Part shown: piece after piece, positions 30,301 through 42,103 of the stretch
How positions within the stretch are numbered: position 1 is the stretch's first letter
Layout: every line of letters starts with the position of its first letter
Assembly: GCF_905171775.1 (NCBI RefSeq)
Contig: NC_053494.1
Coordinates: 127,875,824-127,939,823, forward strand
DNA: 64,000 nt
DNA from: Rana temporaria
Lineage: Eukaryota; Chordata; Amphibia; Anura; Ranidae
Direction of reading: 5' to 3'
Notes under the pieces: generated by a model
Database searches by the model: none
The model's input: the letters and a program-made list of their open reading frames with translations, nothing else
Told to the model about the DNA's origin: nothing
Position numbers and translations under genes: made by a program

Positions 30301-30775
30301 TGCCTCTCCGCATCTAAATTCGCAATAGCAGGAGATTTTGACCAGCTTTCTATGGAGCCGGTTCACATATCTCTGCAACAGGTCCAGTGCGTTTTGCACA
30401 AAAACGCTGTGCGGCTTTTGGTCCGTTTCAGGTCCGAATTCAGCCCAAAATGTAGGCTGAAATCAGACCTGAAACGATGAACCAGGATGCACCGGACCCC
30501 TGCTGTGAGCCGCATGTGGCTCATAGGTTAATCCAGCCTTTCCCCTTCTCTGCAAAGTAAAGGCATAATGTTCTAGTATGCAGCGCGCATGTTTAGGAGA
30601 TATTTACAGTACCTACAAGTAATTATTCTAGGCTTACCTATAGGTACAAATGTTAGATGGAGGTTTACAACCTCTTTAATCAACAGTTCTCTTACTCCAT
30701 AAGCAGCACTGTTGATTGGAGTAGTGTTCAGTGGGGGGTGGTTGGACTGCTGGAGAGCTGGACTGCTGCATGTAA
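30301..30775. repeat. Mixed repeat fragments, no gene
   Basis: The segment 30400..30530 has a local inverted repeat (ggtccgtttcaggtc versus gacctgaaacg). The block ggagatatttacagtacct near 30597 recurs in similar form near 45016. No termini or ORFs of note. Confidence 0.4.
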
Positions 30776-31165
30776 GGCCTTGTACACACGATCAGTCCAA
30801 ACTGATGAAAACGGACTGAAGTTCAGTTTCATCAGTCCAAACCGACCGTGTGTATGCCCCATCGGACTTTTGTCCTTCAGACCAAAGTTTAAGAACTTGC
30901 TTTAAAATCGGACTGAGGAACTGATGACCGATCGGTCAAAACCGATGGTTAGTACGCAAAAGCATCGGTTCAAAACACGCGCATGCTCAGAATCAAGTCG
31001 ACGCATGCTTGGAAGCATTGAACTTCGTTTTTTTCAGCACGTTGTTGTGTTTTACGTCACCGCGTTGGACTCGATCGGTTTTTGAACCGATGGTGTGTAG
31101 GCACATCAGACCATCAGTCCATCAGTCCGTTTTCATCAGTTTGGACTGATCGTGTGTACAGGGCC
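30776..31165. mobile_element. PIF/Harbinger-like MITE, perfect TAA TSD
   Basis: The ends GGCCTTGTACACACGATCAG and, reverse complemented, GGCCCTGTACACACGATCAG are flanked by TAA at 30773..30775 and 31166..31168. It is the same subfamily as 13097..13515 and better preserved. Nested hairpins occur at both ends (cagtccaaactgatgaaaac). Confidence 0.85.
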
Positions 31166-31168
31166 TAA

Positions 31169-32113
31169 GAGAGCCATGGGCTGACTCTGCTTGTCCTGGG
31201 TATTTTAATACTTTTTCATTTATAATTTTATATGACTCTCACCTGCATTATCGCAATTTTAGAAAAGGTTGGATTGGGATTTAGACACAGACTGCAGCTA
31301 GTGCATCTCAATCAAGGTGTGTTTGCTAAATAGAGTTGATCTAAAATCAGTAAAATCTTATCCACTTGCTAATCCTACAGCGTTTAATTATTAGTTAGCA
31401 AGCTCAATTTAATGGAAGTAAAAAAAAATGCACAATTGCACATTTTAAGAAACATAGCAGCTGCATTGGGCTGTCTAATGGACGGTTTTAAAATAAACTC
31501 TCCTTTAGAAAGTTTAGCAGAATTCCTGTTCCTTTCCTGGAAGAATATCAATTATCTTTCTAATTAAAAAAACCCTCTCAACTCAGACCCCACAAATTCA
31601 ACAGACAGCACAGCTGCAACCTTGCCTTGAATGAGCACTCAGTGGACACAAAACCTGGTTATGGCTGGCTGTTTCTGAATGCCTAGTGACAACACACCTT
31701 CTCTAACCTCAACAAGAACCATACAGCCCCACTGTGACTGGAAAGATGTTGACTCCCCTCTGCTTGGTTATCTCCAGCCTTTCATAGGGAGGACGGGCCA
31801 GCATTGTGTTGCCTAAAGCGGACCTTTCACTAAAATTGCAAGGTCTGCTTATTTAGTGAAGGCTCCCCCTATTTAAAAATGCTACAAAAAAAGAAAAAGA
31901 AAGAAGAAAAACACCTAGGGGTAGGAAATTGGAGTTAGTTGATATGCTTTTCCATAACTTATTTCTAACTTATGCCTGACAGAACTATGGTCATCAGTTT
32001 GAATGCCAACCATGGCACAACAATGGCTGCCGTCATCACATCCACTGATGCTGAGAGTGGACTTTGCTTTTTTTACTGTTTATTCCCTGCTTTGTCTGGG
32101 CTGTAATCTGTAC
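31169..32113. other. No gene recognised
   Basis: A long AT-rich stretch without repeats I can match in this window and without domain-bearing ORFs. It could include unique host sequence. Confidence 0.4.
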
Positions 32114-33943
32114 TAGGGATGGGCCAAACAACCCCCTGTTCGGTTCGCACCAGAACCTGCGAACACACCAAATGTTCGTGTGAACTTTAGAACCCCGTTA
32201 AAGTCTATGGGACTCGAACGTTTGAAATCTAAAGTGCTAATTTTAAAGGCTAATATGCAAGTTATTGTCCTAAAAAGTGTTTGGGGACCTGGGTCCTGCC
32301 CCATGGGACACGTATCAATGCAAAAAAAAAGTTTTAAAAACAGCTGTTTATTCAGGAGCAGTGAATTTAATAATGCTTAAAGTGAAACAATAAAAGTGAA
32401 ATATTCCTTTAAATTTCATACCTGGGGGGGTGTAATGTAAGCATGTGAAATAGCGCATGTTTCCCGTACTTAGAACTGTCTCTGCACAAAGTGTCATTTC
32501 TGAAAGAAAAAAAGTAATTTAAACCGGACTCGTGGCTATAATGAATTGTCGGCTCCCGGCAATTCAGAGAGAATTCATTCATAAAAAAAAAAAGTGTGGG
32601 GTCCCCCCAAATTCAATTACCAGGCCCTTCAGGTCTGGTATGGATATTATGGGGAACCCCGCCGTCAATTATAAAAAAAAAATGATGTGGGGTTCTCCCC
32701 AAATATCCATTCCAGACCCTTCAGGTCTGGTGTGGATTTTAAGGGGAACTCCACCCCAAATTTTAAAAAAAATGGCGTGGAGTTCCCCCAAAAATCCACA
32801 CTAGACCCCTTATCCGAGCACGTAACCTGGCCGGCCGCAGAAAAGAGGGGGGGACAGAGAGCAGCCCCCCCTCTCCTGAACCGTACCAGGCCACATGCCC
32901 TCAACATGGGGAGGATGTCCCCATGTTAATGGGGACAACGGCCTCATCCCCACAACCCTGGCCAGTGGTTGTGGGGGTCTGCGGGCGGGGGGCTTATCAG
33001 AATCTGGAAGACCCCTTTAACAAAGGGGACCCCCAGATCCTGCCCCCCCCTATGTGTATTGGTAATGGGGTACATTGTACCCCTACCATTTCACGAAGGA
33101 AGTGTAAATAGTTGTAAAAAAACACACACACACACCGTGGAAAAAGTCCTTTATTAAAAAGAAAAAAAAAACAGCGGTGGTAATCCACTCGGTCCCGGCT
33201 CCCCGCTCCAACGTTGTCGGAATCCAGCGACGGGTGATCTCCTCTCCGGTCCAGCGATGAGAAGATCGTCCGGGATCCAGAGTGCAGCATCGCCGGCCAC
33301 CTGTCTCCACCGCCGGAGACAGCCCAGTGAATGACGCTGCTGAAGCTGTGACATTTCTTTTATAGGTGAGGCGGGACCACCCGTCACGTGACCCCGCCCC
33401 CTCTGACGCAAGGGGGAAGCCTGGGCTTCCCCAGTGATGTAGCAGAGGGTGCGTCAGAGGGGGATGGGGTCACGTGACGGGTGGCCCCACCTAACCTATA
33501 AAATAAATGTCACAGCTTCAGCAGGGCCATTCACCGGGCTGTATCCGGTGGAGACAAGCGGCCGGCGATGCGACCGGCCAGGGTTGTGGGGATGAGGCCC
33601 TTGTCCCCATCAACATGGGGACATCCTATCCATGTTGAGGGCATGTGGTCTGGTACGGTTCAGGAGAGGGGGGCGCTCTCTGTCCCCCCCTCTTTTCTGC
33701 GGCCAGCCAGGTTACGTGCTCGGATAAGGGGTCTGGTGTGGATTTTTGGGGGAACTCCACTCCATTTTTTTTTTACATTTGGGGTGAAGTTCCCCTTAAA
33801 ATCCACACCAGACCTTAACAGGGTGTTCCGCGGCTTTTCGAATTTGCCGCGAACACCCCAAATTGTTCGTTGTTCGCCGAACAGGCGAACAGGCAATGTT
33901 CGAGTCGAACATGAGTTCGACTCGAACTCGAAGCTCATCCCTA
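32114..33943. mobile_element. hAT-like foldback element, perfect 8-bp TSD
   Basis: The ends are TAGGGATGGGCC and, reverse complemented, TAGGGATGAGCTTCG. The 8-bp repeat atctgtac flanks it at 32106..32113 and 33944..33951. The interior is a long imperfect palindrome centred near 33425, and it shares the gccctcaacatgggg and ggttgtgggggtctgcgggc blocks with foldbacks 1 and 2. A minus-strand AATAAA (ctttatta) lies near 33150. No transposase. It ties the foldback group to hAT-type ends. Confidence 0.85.
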
Positions 33944-34033
33944 ATCTGTACCAAGCTGGCCAAGTTCATGTTCATGGCATTTTCAGTATCTGTGATTCGT
34001 ATCAAGTTGGCCAAGTCCATCCTTATTATATAT

Positions 34034-34700
34034 TCAGTATGGGCCAGATTCAGAAAGACTTACACCGACGTATCTAATGATACGCCGCGTAAGTCCACGG
34101 ATGCGCCGTCGTATCTATGCACCTAATTCACAGTACAAGATACGCCTGAATTTTGGCTTCCTACGACCGACGTAAGTCTCCTACGCCGTTGTATCTTGGG
34201 TGCATATTTACGCTGGCCGCTAAGGGCGCTTCCATTGATTTACGCGTCGAATATGTAAATGAGCCAGATACGCCGATTCACGAACGTACTTGCGCCCGTC
34301 GCAGTAAGCTACGCCGTTTACGTAAGGCGTACGTCCGGCGTAAAGATAAACCACCAAAAAGCTGGTCTAAGTCATGTTAGGGTATGGACGTCGGAAGTGC
34401 CGTCAGATTTTACGTCGTTTACGTCCAATGCATTGAGCCGTCGTATCTTAGGGAGTACATGCGACGTGATTCTGAGCATGCGCGCACATGCGCCGTTCGT
34501 TCGGGAATTCATTTACATGGGGTCACGTCTAATTTTAATACAACACGCCCACTACCTTCCTAATTTGAATTAGGCGGGCTTACGCCGGCCCATTTACGCT
34601 ACGCCGACGTAACTTAGGGAGCAAGTGCTTTGTGAATACTGTACTTGCCTCTCTATGTTACGTCGGCGTAGCGCATATGAGCTGGGCTACGCCCGCTTAA
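34034..34700. mobile_element. CpG-rich MITE, GGCCCGGATTCA group, right end lost
   Basis: The left end GGGCCAGATTCAGAAAGA is followed by many ACGCCG/TACGTC blocks and the shared gagcatgcgcgcacatgcgc region. Similar elements are at 37281, 42104, 53056 and 61405. The expected TGAATCYGGGCC terminus is absent. Confidence 0.6.
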
Positions 34701-35560
34701 ACATACGCCTATGTGTTTATGACTTCAGTTGGTAAGGGCTCATATAACTCTGGTAAGAGGCTTTTAACCCTTGGTGGTGATGCACCATCTGGTGTTTTAA
34801 GAGCAGATTTGATTATTATATATTTTTTTCACTTGACACATGGTGATTCATTATATAATTGTGTTTACGGTCTTTGGATTTATCATTCACTATGATGTTG
34901 GTGTGATGACTAAATTGTTTTGTACATTGGGGACCGATATTTAACATTTTAAAGGGGAAGCTCAACGTTATTTTTTTCTTCTGTTTATTTTCTTGTATTC
35001 GGGAATAAATGAATGCAGCTTCCCCCTCCCTATTCATTATGTATTCATTTGTTATTATTTTTTTATTAATGTTATTATTTCTTCATTTTACATTTGCACA
35101 ATAATGAATTAATTGTATTCACTGAGCACAGAGGTATTAAATATTTTGATCCCAATTGGGAGATCAATCAGTCATCTGGTTGGCCTGTCAATCAACATAT
35201 AGAATGCCCTAAAATAAATCTATAGCCATTTAAAAGTGTTTTAGATATATTATTCTGAGGTATTGGGATTAAACCGTCCAAAACAGATAACTATAAAACT
35301 GCAACTAGTTGGGAAATCTAAAGACAATATAAATATGGCTCAGCAAAGAAGCAAAAAATTTGAAAGTCACATTAGAAACCACCTTTTGGTACAATTTACA
35401 GTAACAAATGAAAATAGTAGGAACACACCTGTCCATCCCTGCACATTGTGTTGATGCAAGGTCATTAACGCATTCATGTGTTATCATATGTTACAGTAAT
35501 CATATGTTTTAGTAGGAAACAAAGTTACGCTACTGAAATAATAATAAAGCAGCCAGCAAC
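34701..35560. other. No gene recognised
   Basis: AT-rich sequence without a clear repeat boundary or domain-bearing ORF. The text near 35575 (agcgctagtg with A runs) resembles PLE pseudo-LTR sequence in reverse. Confidence 0.35.
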
Positions 35561-35652
35561 AACAATATGATATATTGCACTAAAATAGAAAAAAAAATGC
35601 AGCGCTAGTGAAAATAGAACATTCCGGATACCAAAATATAAGGAATGGATAT

Positions 35653-35952
35653 TGTAAGGGGTTAGCTCGGTAGCGGGGGTGTGTGACCCTCTGGATGGGT
35701 TCACTACACACGGAACTAGACAGAAAGGTTGAAAACAAAGATTTTGGTTTATTCGTCCATCTTGCTGGAAACAAGTGCAAGCATCCAAACAGCATATACA
35801 AAATCAAACATAAAATAAACCCTGGCTTCTTAAACCTTTCTGGCTACTTCTGCAGCCGACACCCGATAATAATCAGTGTATTGTCTAAACAAGGCAGAAA
35901 TGTATCTCCCGTCTGTGACAACACCCACAGATTTACCTGACTTCCTGTCACA
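35653..35952 (-). mobile_element. Solo LTR of the Gmr1-like family
   Basis: On the minus strand it begins TGTGACAGGAAGTCAGG and ends CCCCTTACA, as in the 601-bp LTR at 25299..25899, but it is only 300 bp and lacks ~300 internal bases including the TATA region. It is flanked by atat at 35649..35652 and 35953..35956. Solo LTRs arise by recombination between the two LTRs of a full element. Confidence 0.82.
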
Positions 35953-36508
35953 ATATATACACAAAGTGTTGATCAAAAAACTGAAAAGTGACAAGATGCA
36001 AAGGCACTGGTAAGATGCTCTTTGCAATGTATTGGAAAGGATAATAAATAATGTATGTGACCTTGGTAAACCAAACAAGTGATCAAAACAAGTGGTAAAA
36101 GTCAGTGGCAATGACACCAATAAAGTGTGTTACACATATGGAAAATAAGTTCTTGATGAGGTCAGGAGATGAGTTTCCTTGGGTGGAGCAGCGAAGAGTG
36201 GAAAACCTCTACTAGGCAGCTGTGGTAGGCTTGCTATGTTCACTGTGTATCACCTGTGGAACTTGTACTAGTATAAAATCCAACATTTCAGAAGAGGGTA
36301 AGAAATGGATACTTTTACCATGAGTAGAGGGCACCCACGTCAGCGACGGTGTGTCAATCACACTCCTGGGCTTGGCCTCCAAGGACTAACATTGGAAGGG
36401 GAACACTGGTTGCCTCAGGGAAACACCGTCACAATCCAAGAATGTTAATCCCAGGTGTGAAATATAGGATCTCAGCAGACCAGAACATGTGGTGTCCAAA
36501 ATAAATAT

Positions 36509-37072
36509 TTTACATGGAAAAAAGCTCCACATAGTGTAGGTGAATCTGGGATAAAAGGTATAAAAAGGCTGTTATTGGCTTAAAATCAAAAAAATCTAAA
36601 ATATGTATCTACATACAAGCAGCTGGGAGATGCATGTACAATGGTGATCACGAAATAAGAAGAAAGCGTGGTGTAGGGAGCCGGGCAGGCTATATGGCCG
36701 ACATGTTTCGAGTAAGAACTCTTCAACTGGGCCATAACCTGCTGTCCTGCACCACGCCAATATATAGTGTTCAAACGTATTTAGTTTGTTTTAGCACTAA
36801 ATACGTTTGAACACTATATATTGGCACGGTGTAGGACAGCAGGTTATGGCCCAGTTGAAGAGTTCTTACTCTAAACATGTCGGCCATATAGCCTGCCCGG
36901 CTCCCTACACCACGCTTTCTTCTTATTTCGTGATCACCATTGTACATGCATCTCCCAGCTGCTTGTATGTAGATACATATTTTCGATTTTTTGATTTTAT
37001 GCCAATAAAGGCATTTTTATACCTTTTATCCCAGATTCACCTATGTGGAGCTTTTTTGCTTTTTTCCATGTA
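36509..37072. mobile_element. Inverted PLE pseudo-LTR pair (276-bp arms)
   Basis: The arms 36509..36784 and 36797..37072 are near-perfect complements around a 12-bp spacer. Each carries the hammerhead-like block, one per strand, and the flanks (35560 onward on the left) read like pseudo-LTR sequence. Head-to-head terminal copies are typical of PLE insertions. Confidence 0.65.
36688..36738 (-). ncRNA. Hammerhead-like motif with altered box 1
   Basis: Stem I TATGGCC pairs perfectly with GGCCATA. Stem II is GAG/CTC, followed by GAAAC, AT and GUC. Box 1 reads CAGTTGA instead of CTGATGA. The mirror copy on the plus strand near 36836..36886 has TAAAC in place of GAAAC. The secondary structure is good but the core is changed, so cleavage is doubtful. 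Confidence 0.4.
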
Positions 37073-37280
37073 AGAAATCATATGTTTTAGTATTAATTCT
37101 GAAAGGGCTGCCAACACACAGAAATTGACCAAAAAACTAACATGCAGTAATGTTTGCATTGCAAAACACCACAGTGCACATTAGTGGTACGATGCAACAT
37201 ATGTGCATCAGAGCTGCATTGCTTTAGTGCTTGGTGTACCATTTAAAATTAATAGCACCGCAACACATGCAAAACTATTA

Positions 37281-37999
37281 GGTAGATTCAGGTACGTTCG
37301 CGTAACTTTGCGGCGGCGTAGCTTAAGGAATTTAAGCTACGCCGCCGTAAGTTAGCGAGGCAAGTACATGATTCACAATGTACTTGCCTGCTAAGTTACG
37401 TCGGCGTAGCCTGAATCGGCGGGCGTAAGGGCCCCTAATTCAAATGTGTTGGGGGGGGGGCGTGTTTAATGGTAATGAGGCTTGACCTCACATTATTTAC
37501 AGTTTTTTTAAACTGCGCATGCGCCGGGCGCCTACATTTCCCAGTGTGCATTGCGGCTAAGTACGCCGCACGGGCCTATTGATTTCGACGTGGACGTAAA
37601 TCCCGATTCGCGGACGACTTACGCAAACGACGTAAAAAATTTGAATTTCGCGGCGGGAACGGCGGCCATACTTGACATTACTATTCCACTAGGACCTAGC
37701 TCTAACTTTACGCGGCCTATCTCTTACGCAAACGGCGTAAAAGTACTGCGTCGGCCGGGCGTACGTTCGTGAATCGGCGTATCCCCTCATTTACATATTC
37801 TACGCCGACCACAATGGAAGCGCCACCTAGCGCCCATCCAAAATATTGCAATCTAAGATAGGACGGCGCAAGCCGTCGTATCTTAGATATGTTTAAGCGT
37901 ATCTCTGTTTGAGCATACGCTTAAACATAAGTCGGCGTAGATTCTGAGTTAGGTCGACTTATCTACTGATAAGTCGGCCTAACTCTACCTGAATCTACC
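37281..37999. mobile_element. CpG-rich MITE with GGTAGATTCAGG ends
   Basis: The left end GGTAGATTCAGGTACG and right end CCTGAATCTACC are perfect over 12 bases and flanked by TA (37279..37280; 38000..38001). The interior matches the GGCCCGGATTCA group, with nested gcttaaggaatttaagc and tacgtcggcgtag blocks. There is a G10 run near 37452. Confidence 0.75.
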
Positions 38000-38001
38000 T
38001 A

Positions 38002-38472
38002 CCGTATTTATCGGTGTATATCGCGCACTATTTTCCCCTTAAAATAAGTGCGTGATATATGCCGATAGCCGCTTCCCGCGCTCAGTTTGAAATCCTGCGC
38101 CGACATATACCGAGTGCAGTACACTCGGGTAGATTCGGCTAGTCTCGGCTTCGCTCGTGCTCACGCATAAACGTCACAGAGTGTGAGCGCGAGCGAAGCC
38201 GAGCCTTGCCGAATGTACTGCACTCGGTATATGTCGGCGGAGGCGTTCGAACTGAGCACGGGAAGCGGGGACTCGACTTGAGGCGCGTGCTGGAGAAGCC
38301 GGGAGGACACCATCGAGGCCGCAGACGGACGCCGGACCGGACGATGGACGCTGGGAAGACACCAAAACAGTAAGTAATAAAATCATATAACATTTTTTTT
38401 TACAGGAATTTCGGGGGCAACTTTAGGGGTGCGCGGTATACGCGGGAGCGCGTTATATCGCGATAAATACGG
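38002..38472. mobile_element. MITE with CCGTATTTATCG ends, TA target
   Basis: Perfect terminal repeats CCGTATTTATCG are flanked by TA at 38000..38001 and 38473..38474. It contains a long inner inverted repeat (cgagtgcagtacactcgg region versus ctgcactcggtatatgtcgg). The left TA is shared with the right flank of the preceding MITE. Confidence 0.8.
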
Positions 38473-38474
38473 TA

Positions 38475-39286
38475 TATATTTTTAGCCCTAACACAAAGAG
38501 ACACAAATATATTCAGCTGAAACAAGTAACTGCCATAAGTAAGAGCAACAGAGAAATGTAGGGCACAAGATAAAGATGAAAGAAATATTCACAGTAAATA
38601 GAAGCTGTGATTTACAAAGGCTTTGTGATGCTGATATGTAAAATGGCAGAATAGAGAAAAAACATCAATGAAAGGGAAGACTCATTTAATCAAACACTAA
38701 TTTAGTAATCAGTAGAATAAAGGTACGCTTGGAAGCTTGGAAATGTGGAAGTGTAACAAAGAGCAGCAAAAAAAAAATAGCAGGCATCCAGGTGTCATTT
38801 TCAGGCTGTCAAAATGTTTTCTACTCTACTCAGTGCTGCTTTTAGTGGCCTTTCTTCTTTGATTTTCTTATGTTGTTGTGGTGGCTATCATAACAAAATG
38901 TCCTTACTGAAATTTACCCAGGTATAAAATACAAGTTTCAAAGGAAAGTTATACTTAAGGAGGTGAAATTGAGAAGTCGAAATACTTTTTTTTAAATAAT
39001 AAATCAATTCAAATTGTATCTGATTATTAAGAGCTAAAGATATAGAGCTATTTGCAAATTACTATGTCCAGTGTAAGGCAGCTAATAAACAATCATCTAT
39101 GCGAATGAATTGGCTTTAGACAAAAACTGGTCTATAAGGTTCTAACAGGTGTCAGCAGACCTGGATGTACTCCTGGATGTACCAACCATCCTTTAGAAGA
39201 ATTCTTGACCAATGACCATCTAGCTGGAAACATGCTGCTGTGAGCCTGTCCATCTCTAGTTTTTTTTTTTATAGTTTCTAATTTAC
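38475..39286. other. No gene recognised
   Basis: AT-rich and without matches elsewhere in the window. Possibly unique host intronic or intergenic sequence. Confidence 0.4.
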
Positions 39287-39290
39287 TTAA

Positions 39291-39754
39291 AGCGGTGGTT
39301 CACCCTTATTAACAACTTTCTATCATTAAATTAGGCATAGTAGCGCGAGCTACAGTATGCCTGTATTTATTTTTTTAGCCCGGTACTCACTCTGCAATCC
39401 TAGCGACACGATTCCGACTCCCCGCGGGGAATGGGCGTTCCTATCCAGAGACAGCACGATTGACGGCCGGCTTTGGCACGTCACGCTCCCCGAAGATAGC
39501 CGGAGTAGGTCTGGGCTCTTCACGGCGCCTGCGCACAGACTATGCGCAGGCGCCGTGAAGCGCCAAGTCCTATTTCGGCTATTTCCGGAGAAGCGTGACG
39601 TGCCAGAGCCGGCCGTCAATCACCTTCCCTCTCCATAGGAACGCCCATTCCCCGCGGGGAGTCGGAATCTTCTCTCTACGATTGCAGAGTGAGTACTGGG
39701 CTATTTTATGCTAGAGGAAAAAAAAAAATGTTATTAATAGGGTGAACCCCCGCT
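39291..39754. mobile_element. T2/Kolobok-like MITE with long inverted repeats
   Basis: The ends AGCGGTGGTTCACCC and, reverse complemented, AGCGGGGGTTCACCC lie between TTAA at 39287..39290 and 39755..39758. The element is nearly a full palindrome, with ~200-bp arms meeting near 39535 (gcgcctgcgcacagactatg region). TTAA targets and such ends fit T2/Kolobok MITEs of Xenopus; piggyBac is the alternative. Confidence 0.75.
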
Positions 39755-39758
39755 TTAA

Positions 39759-40219
39759 TGAACCCCAACAAAGCTTTAGGAAGATCCACCAGACTTAAAA
39801 GTGATCCTATTGATGCACTGATTTATTGGCACTTGTTAAAAAAAAAAAAAAACATTTATTCTTTCTTATATTGTCTGGGCGTATACACAACTATCCTCCA
39901 CATCTACATGCCAAGTCCAAAAATACCTTAACCACACTCTTTGGTCAAGTCTAGTGTCAGTGCTGTAAGAACCATGGCGAACTGTCTATTATATGATAGG
40001 ATAAAAGATGGCTTGGGTTGTTTTAAAAAAAGCAAACCATTGTCTAATGTAGGGTGAACAACTCAGATCAAATAGGGCCATAATGGAAGATCAACATGTG
40101 TTGGAAGTCCATAAGACATGGGTATATTCAAAATATGGATGACTGATGATGATATAGTACTATGAGAAATGGTAATATAAACTGCTGTCATTATATTTGA
40201 TATTTCATTTGACTTTTAG
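39759..40219. other. No gene recognised
   Basis: Short AT-rich spacer between two TTAA-flanked elements, with a poly(A) run near 39838..39852. Confidence 0.4.
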
Positions 40220-40223
40220 TTAA

Positions 40224-41393
40224 AGGGTTTGTTAACCCACATGATTTACTTTATATAATCTGCTCTGTCTTATAATGATATATCCCCCTGTATGTGTGTT
40301 GTATAAAAAAAAAGCCATATATACCTTATCTGTGAGCGGTGATCAGCGGTCACGTGAAACGCCGCATCTCTCCTTTCCTCATCTGACAGATGCAGCGGGA
40401 GGGGGCAGAGATTCCCCCGCTGACGTCAGTTTGGAGGAGGGGAGGAGGAGAGAGCCAGAGGAAGTCGGCGTGTCACGTGACCACTGATCAGCGCTCACAG
40501 ATTAGTTATAAATACAGCTTTTTATACAACACACACACACAGGGGGGACATATTATAAGGCTTCTTTCACACTATGGATTGTATGTCCGTTTTATAATAT
40601 CCGTATTACACCTATTAACGGACGTTTATTAACGGATTTAATAACGGATACATACGGATAAATATTTTACCATTCTTCCTTTATTGAAAACGGATAATGT
40701 TTATCCGTATATATCCGTATACATCCGTTATATCATTCCTTTCAACGTCCGTTAATAAAAACCATTTCACCCTTTCTTGAAGTCCAGCTCCAGAAGTCTT
40801 TACTGAGCATGCTCAGTAAAATTAACGTCCGTTAACATAACGGACATTTACGGAGACATTTACTAACGTCCGTGCGCCATAGACTTCAATGTTAAAATAT
40901 AACGGACGTTAATATATCCGTTAATATAAAAATGGACAAAAAATAGTGCAAGACCCGTCACATATTCCGTTATAACTAACGTCCGTACGTTATAACGGAC
41001 TATTACGGATCTTTACGGAACATAAAAAAATCCCATAAACTTTAATGATATTTTATAAAGGACGTATAACTTCAGTTTTTTAACATTATCTGACGGATTT
41101 TAATACGGATTATTAAAACGGATTTATTTTGTAGTGTGAAAAGGGCCTAAGTCGGAAGGAGGGGAGGAGGAGGAAACAGCGTCCTGACTGTCCTGTAGTC
41201 CAAGGGAGGGGTCACTCCACACCAGTCCTTGCAATACTGTGTGGAGTTACAGACAGAAGAACAGGAAGTGAGGATTTCTCAGAAGAAATAAGGACATTTA
41301 AAAGCAAAATCGAAGGATGAGGTAAGTGAAGGAGGATTGCACTAAGGTAAAGGAAGCTATTTAGGGGGGAAAAATTGTACCTTTACAACCCCT
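40224..41393. mobile_element. T2/Kolobok-like element with nested MITE
   Basis: The ends AGGGTTTGTTAACC and AGGGGTTGTAAAGG (reverse complement of the right end) are flanked by TTAA at 40220..40223 and 41394..41397. It contains a palindrome centred near 40420 (tatacaacacacac arms, gtcacgtga cores), then a nested PIF/Harbinger-like MITE. Confidence 0.65.
40559..41147. mobile_element. Nested PIF/Harbinger-like MITE, TAA TSD
   Basis: The left end GGCTTCTTTCACACTA pairs with the right end, reverse complement GGCCCTTTTCACACTA. TAA flanks it at 40556..40558 and 41148..41150. The interior repeats TTAACGGACGT and ATCCGT motifs in both orientations. Confidence 0.82.
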
Positions 41394-41397
41394 TTAA

Positions 41398-42100
41398 ACT
41401 TATTTTCACAACTTTCTGAAATGGTAATAAGAACACCATTATTCACAAATTACATTGTCCATTGTAACATGTTGGACACTGTGGATAAGCAAAGTTTAAA
41501 CAAAAATGTCAATATTGTTTTTTATGTTGCTGTCAGTCTCCATCCAGCCACTGTATCTTTATATAGATATATAAAAAAAAGTCCTGTTTAGTGCTATTAG
41601 TGCACCTCGTCATCTCCCACACATCCCATTAGCAGGCCTTATTAACCTAACGAAGACAAAAAGAAAAGATGCCCTTTTTAATATAGAATTCAAGATAATT
41701 ACTGAGCTCACCCGCCTATTTAGGGACCCTGAATAGACTCTGAATAATGTTTCTTTTAGTGAGGTTGCAGACAATGGTCTAGCAGACTGCTTTGAGCTGT
41801 GCCAATCCCATTAGGGAAATAATAGCATGGATTTCAATGTATGTGCTTGTATTTCCATGTTTACAAATGAATGTATTCATGGGTGCAAATACTGCAAACC
41901 CTGTGCATGCATGTTCACAGTCAGCCTCTGCTTCCTGTTACTTCTATCACTCTTTAATGCTTCTTTCCAATCAGAGACTAAATAAATGTCCATGTTGCAA
42001 GGTTAAAGATTAAACAATTTTGGCTATCATAAGAATAATGTTTCTAAGCTATTTAATAAAACAGCGTACAGTATAAAATGTCAGTGTGTGTAAAAACTGA
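41398..42100. other. No gene recognised
   Basis: AT-rich spacer with one short ORF (41792..42013) that shows no domain. No repeat boundary seen. Confidence 0.4.
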
Positions 42101-42103
42101 GGA

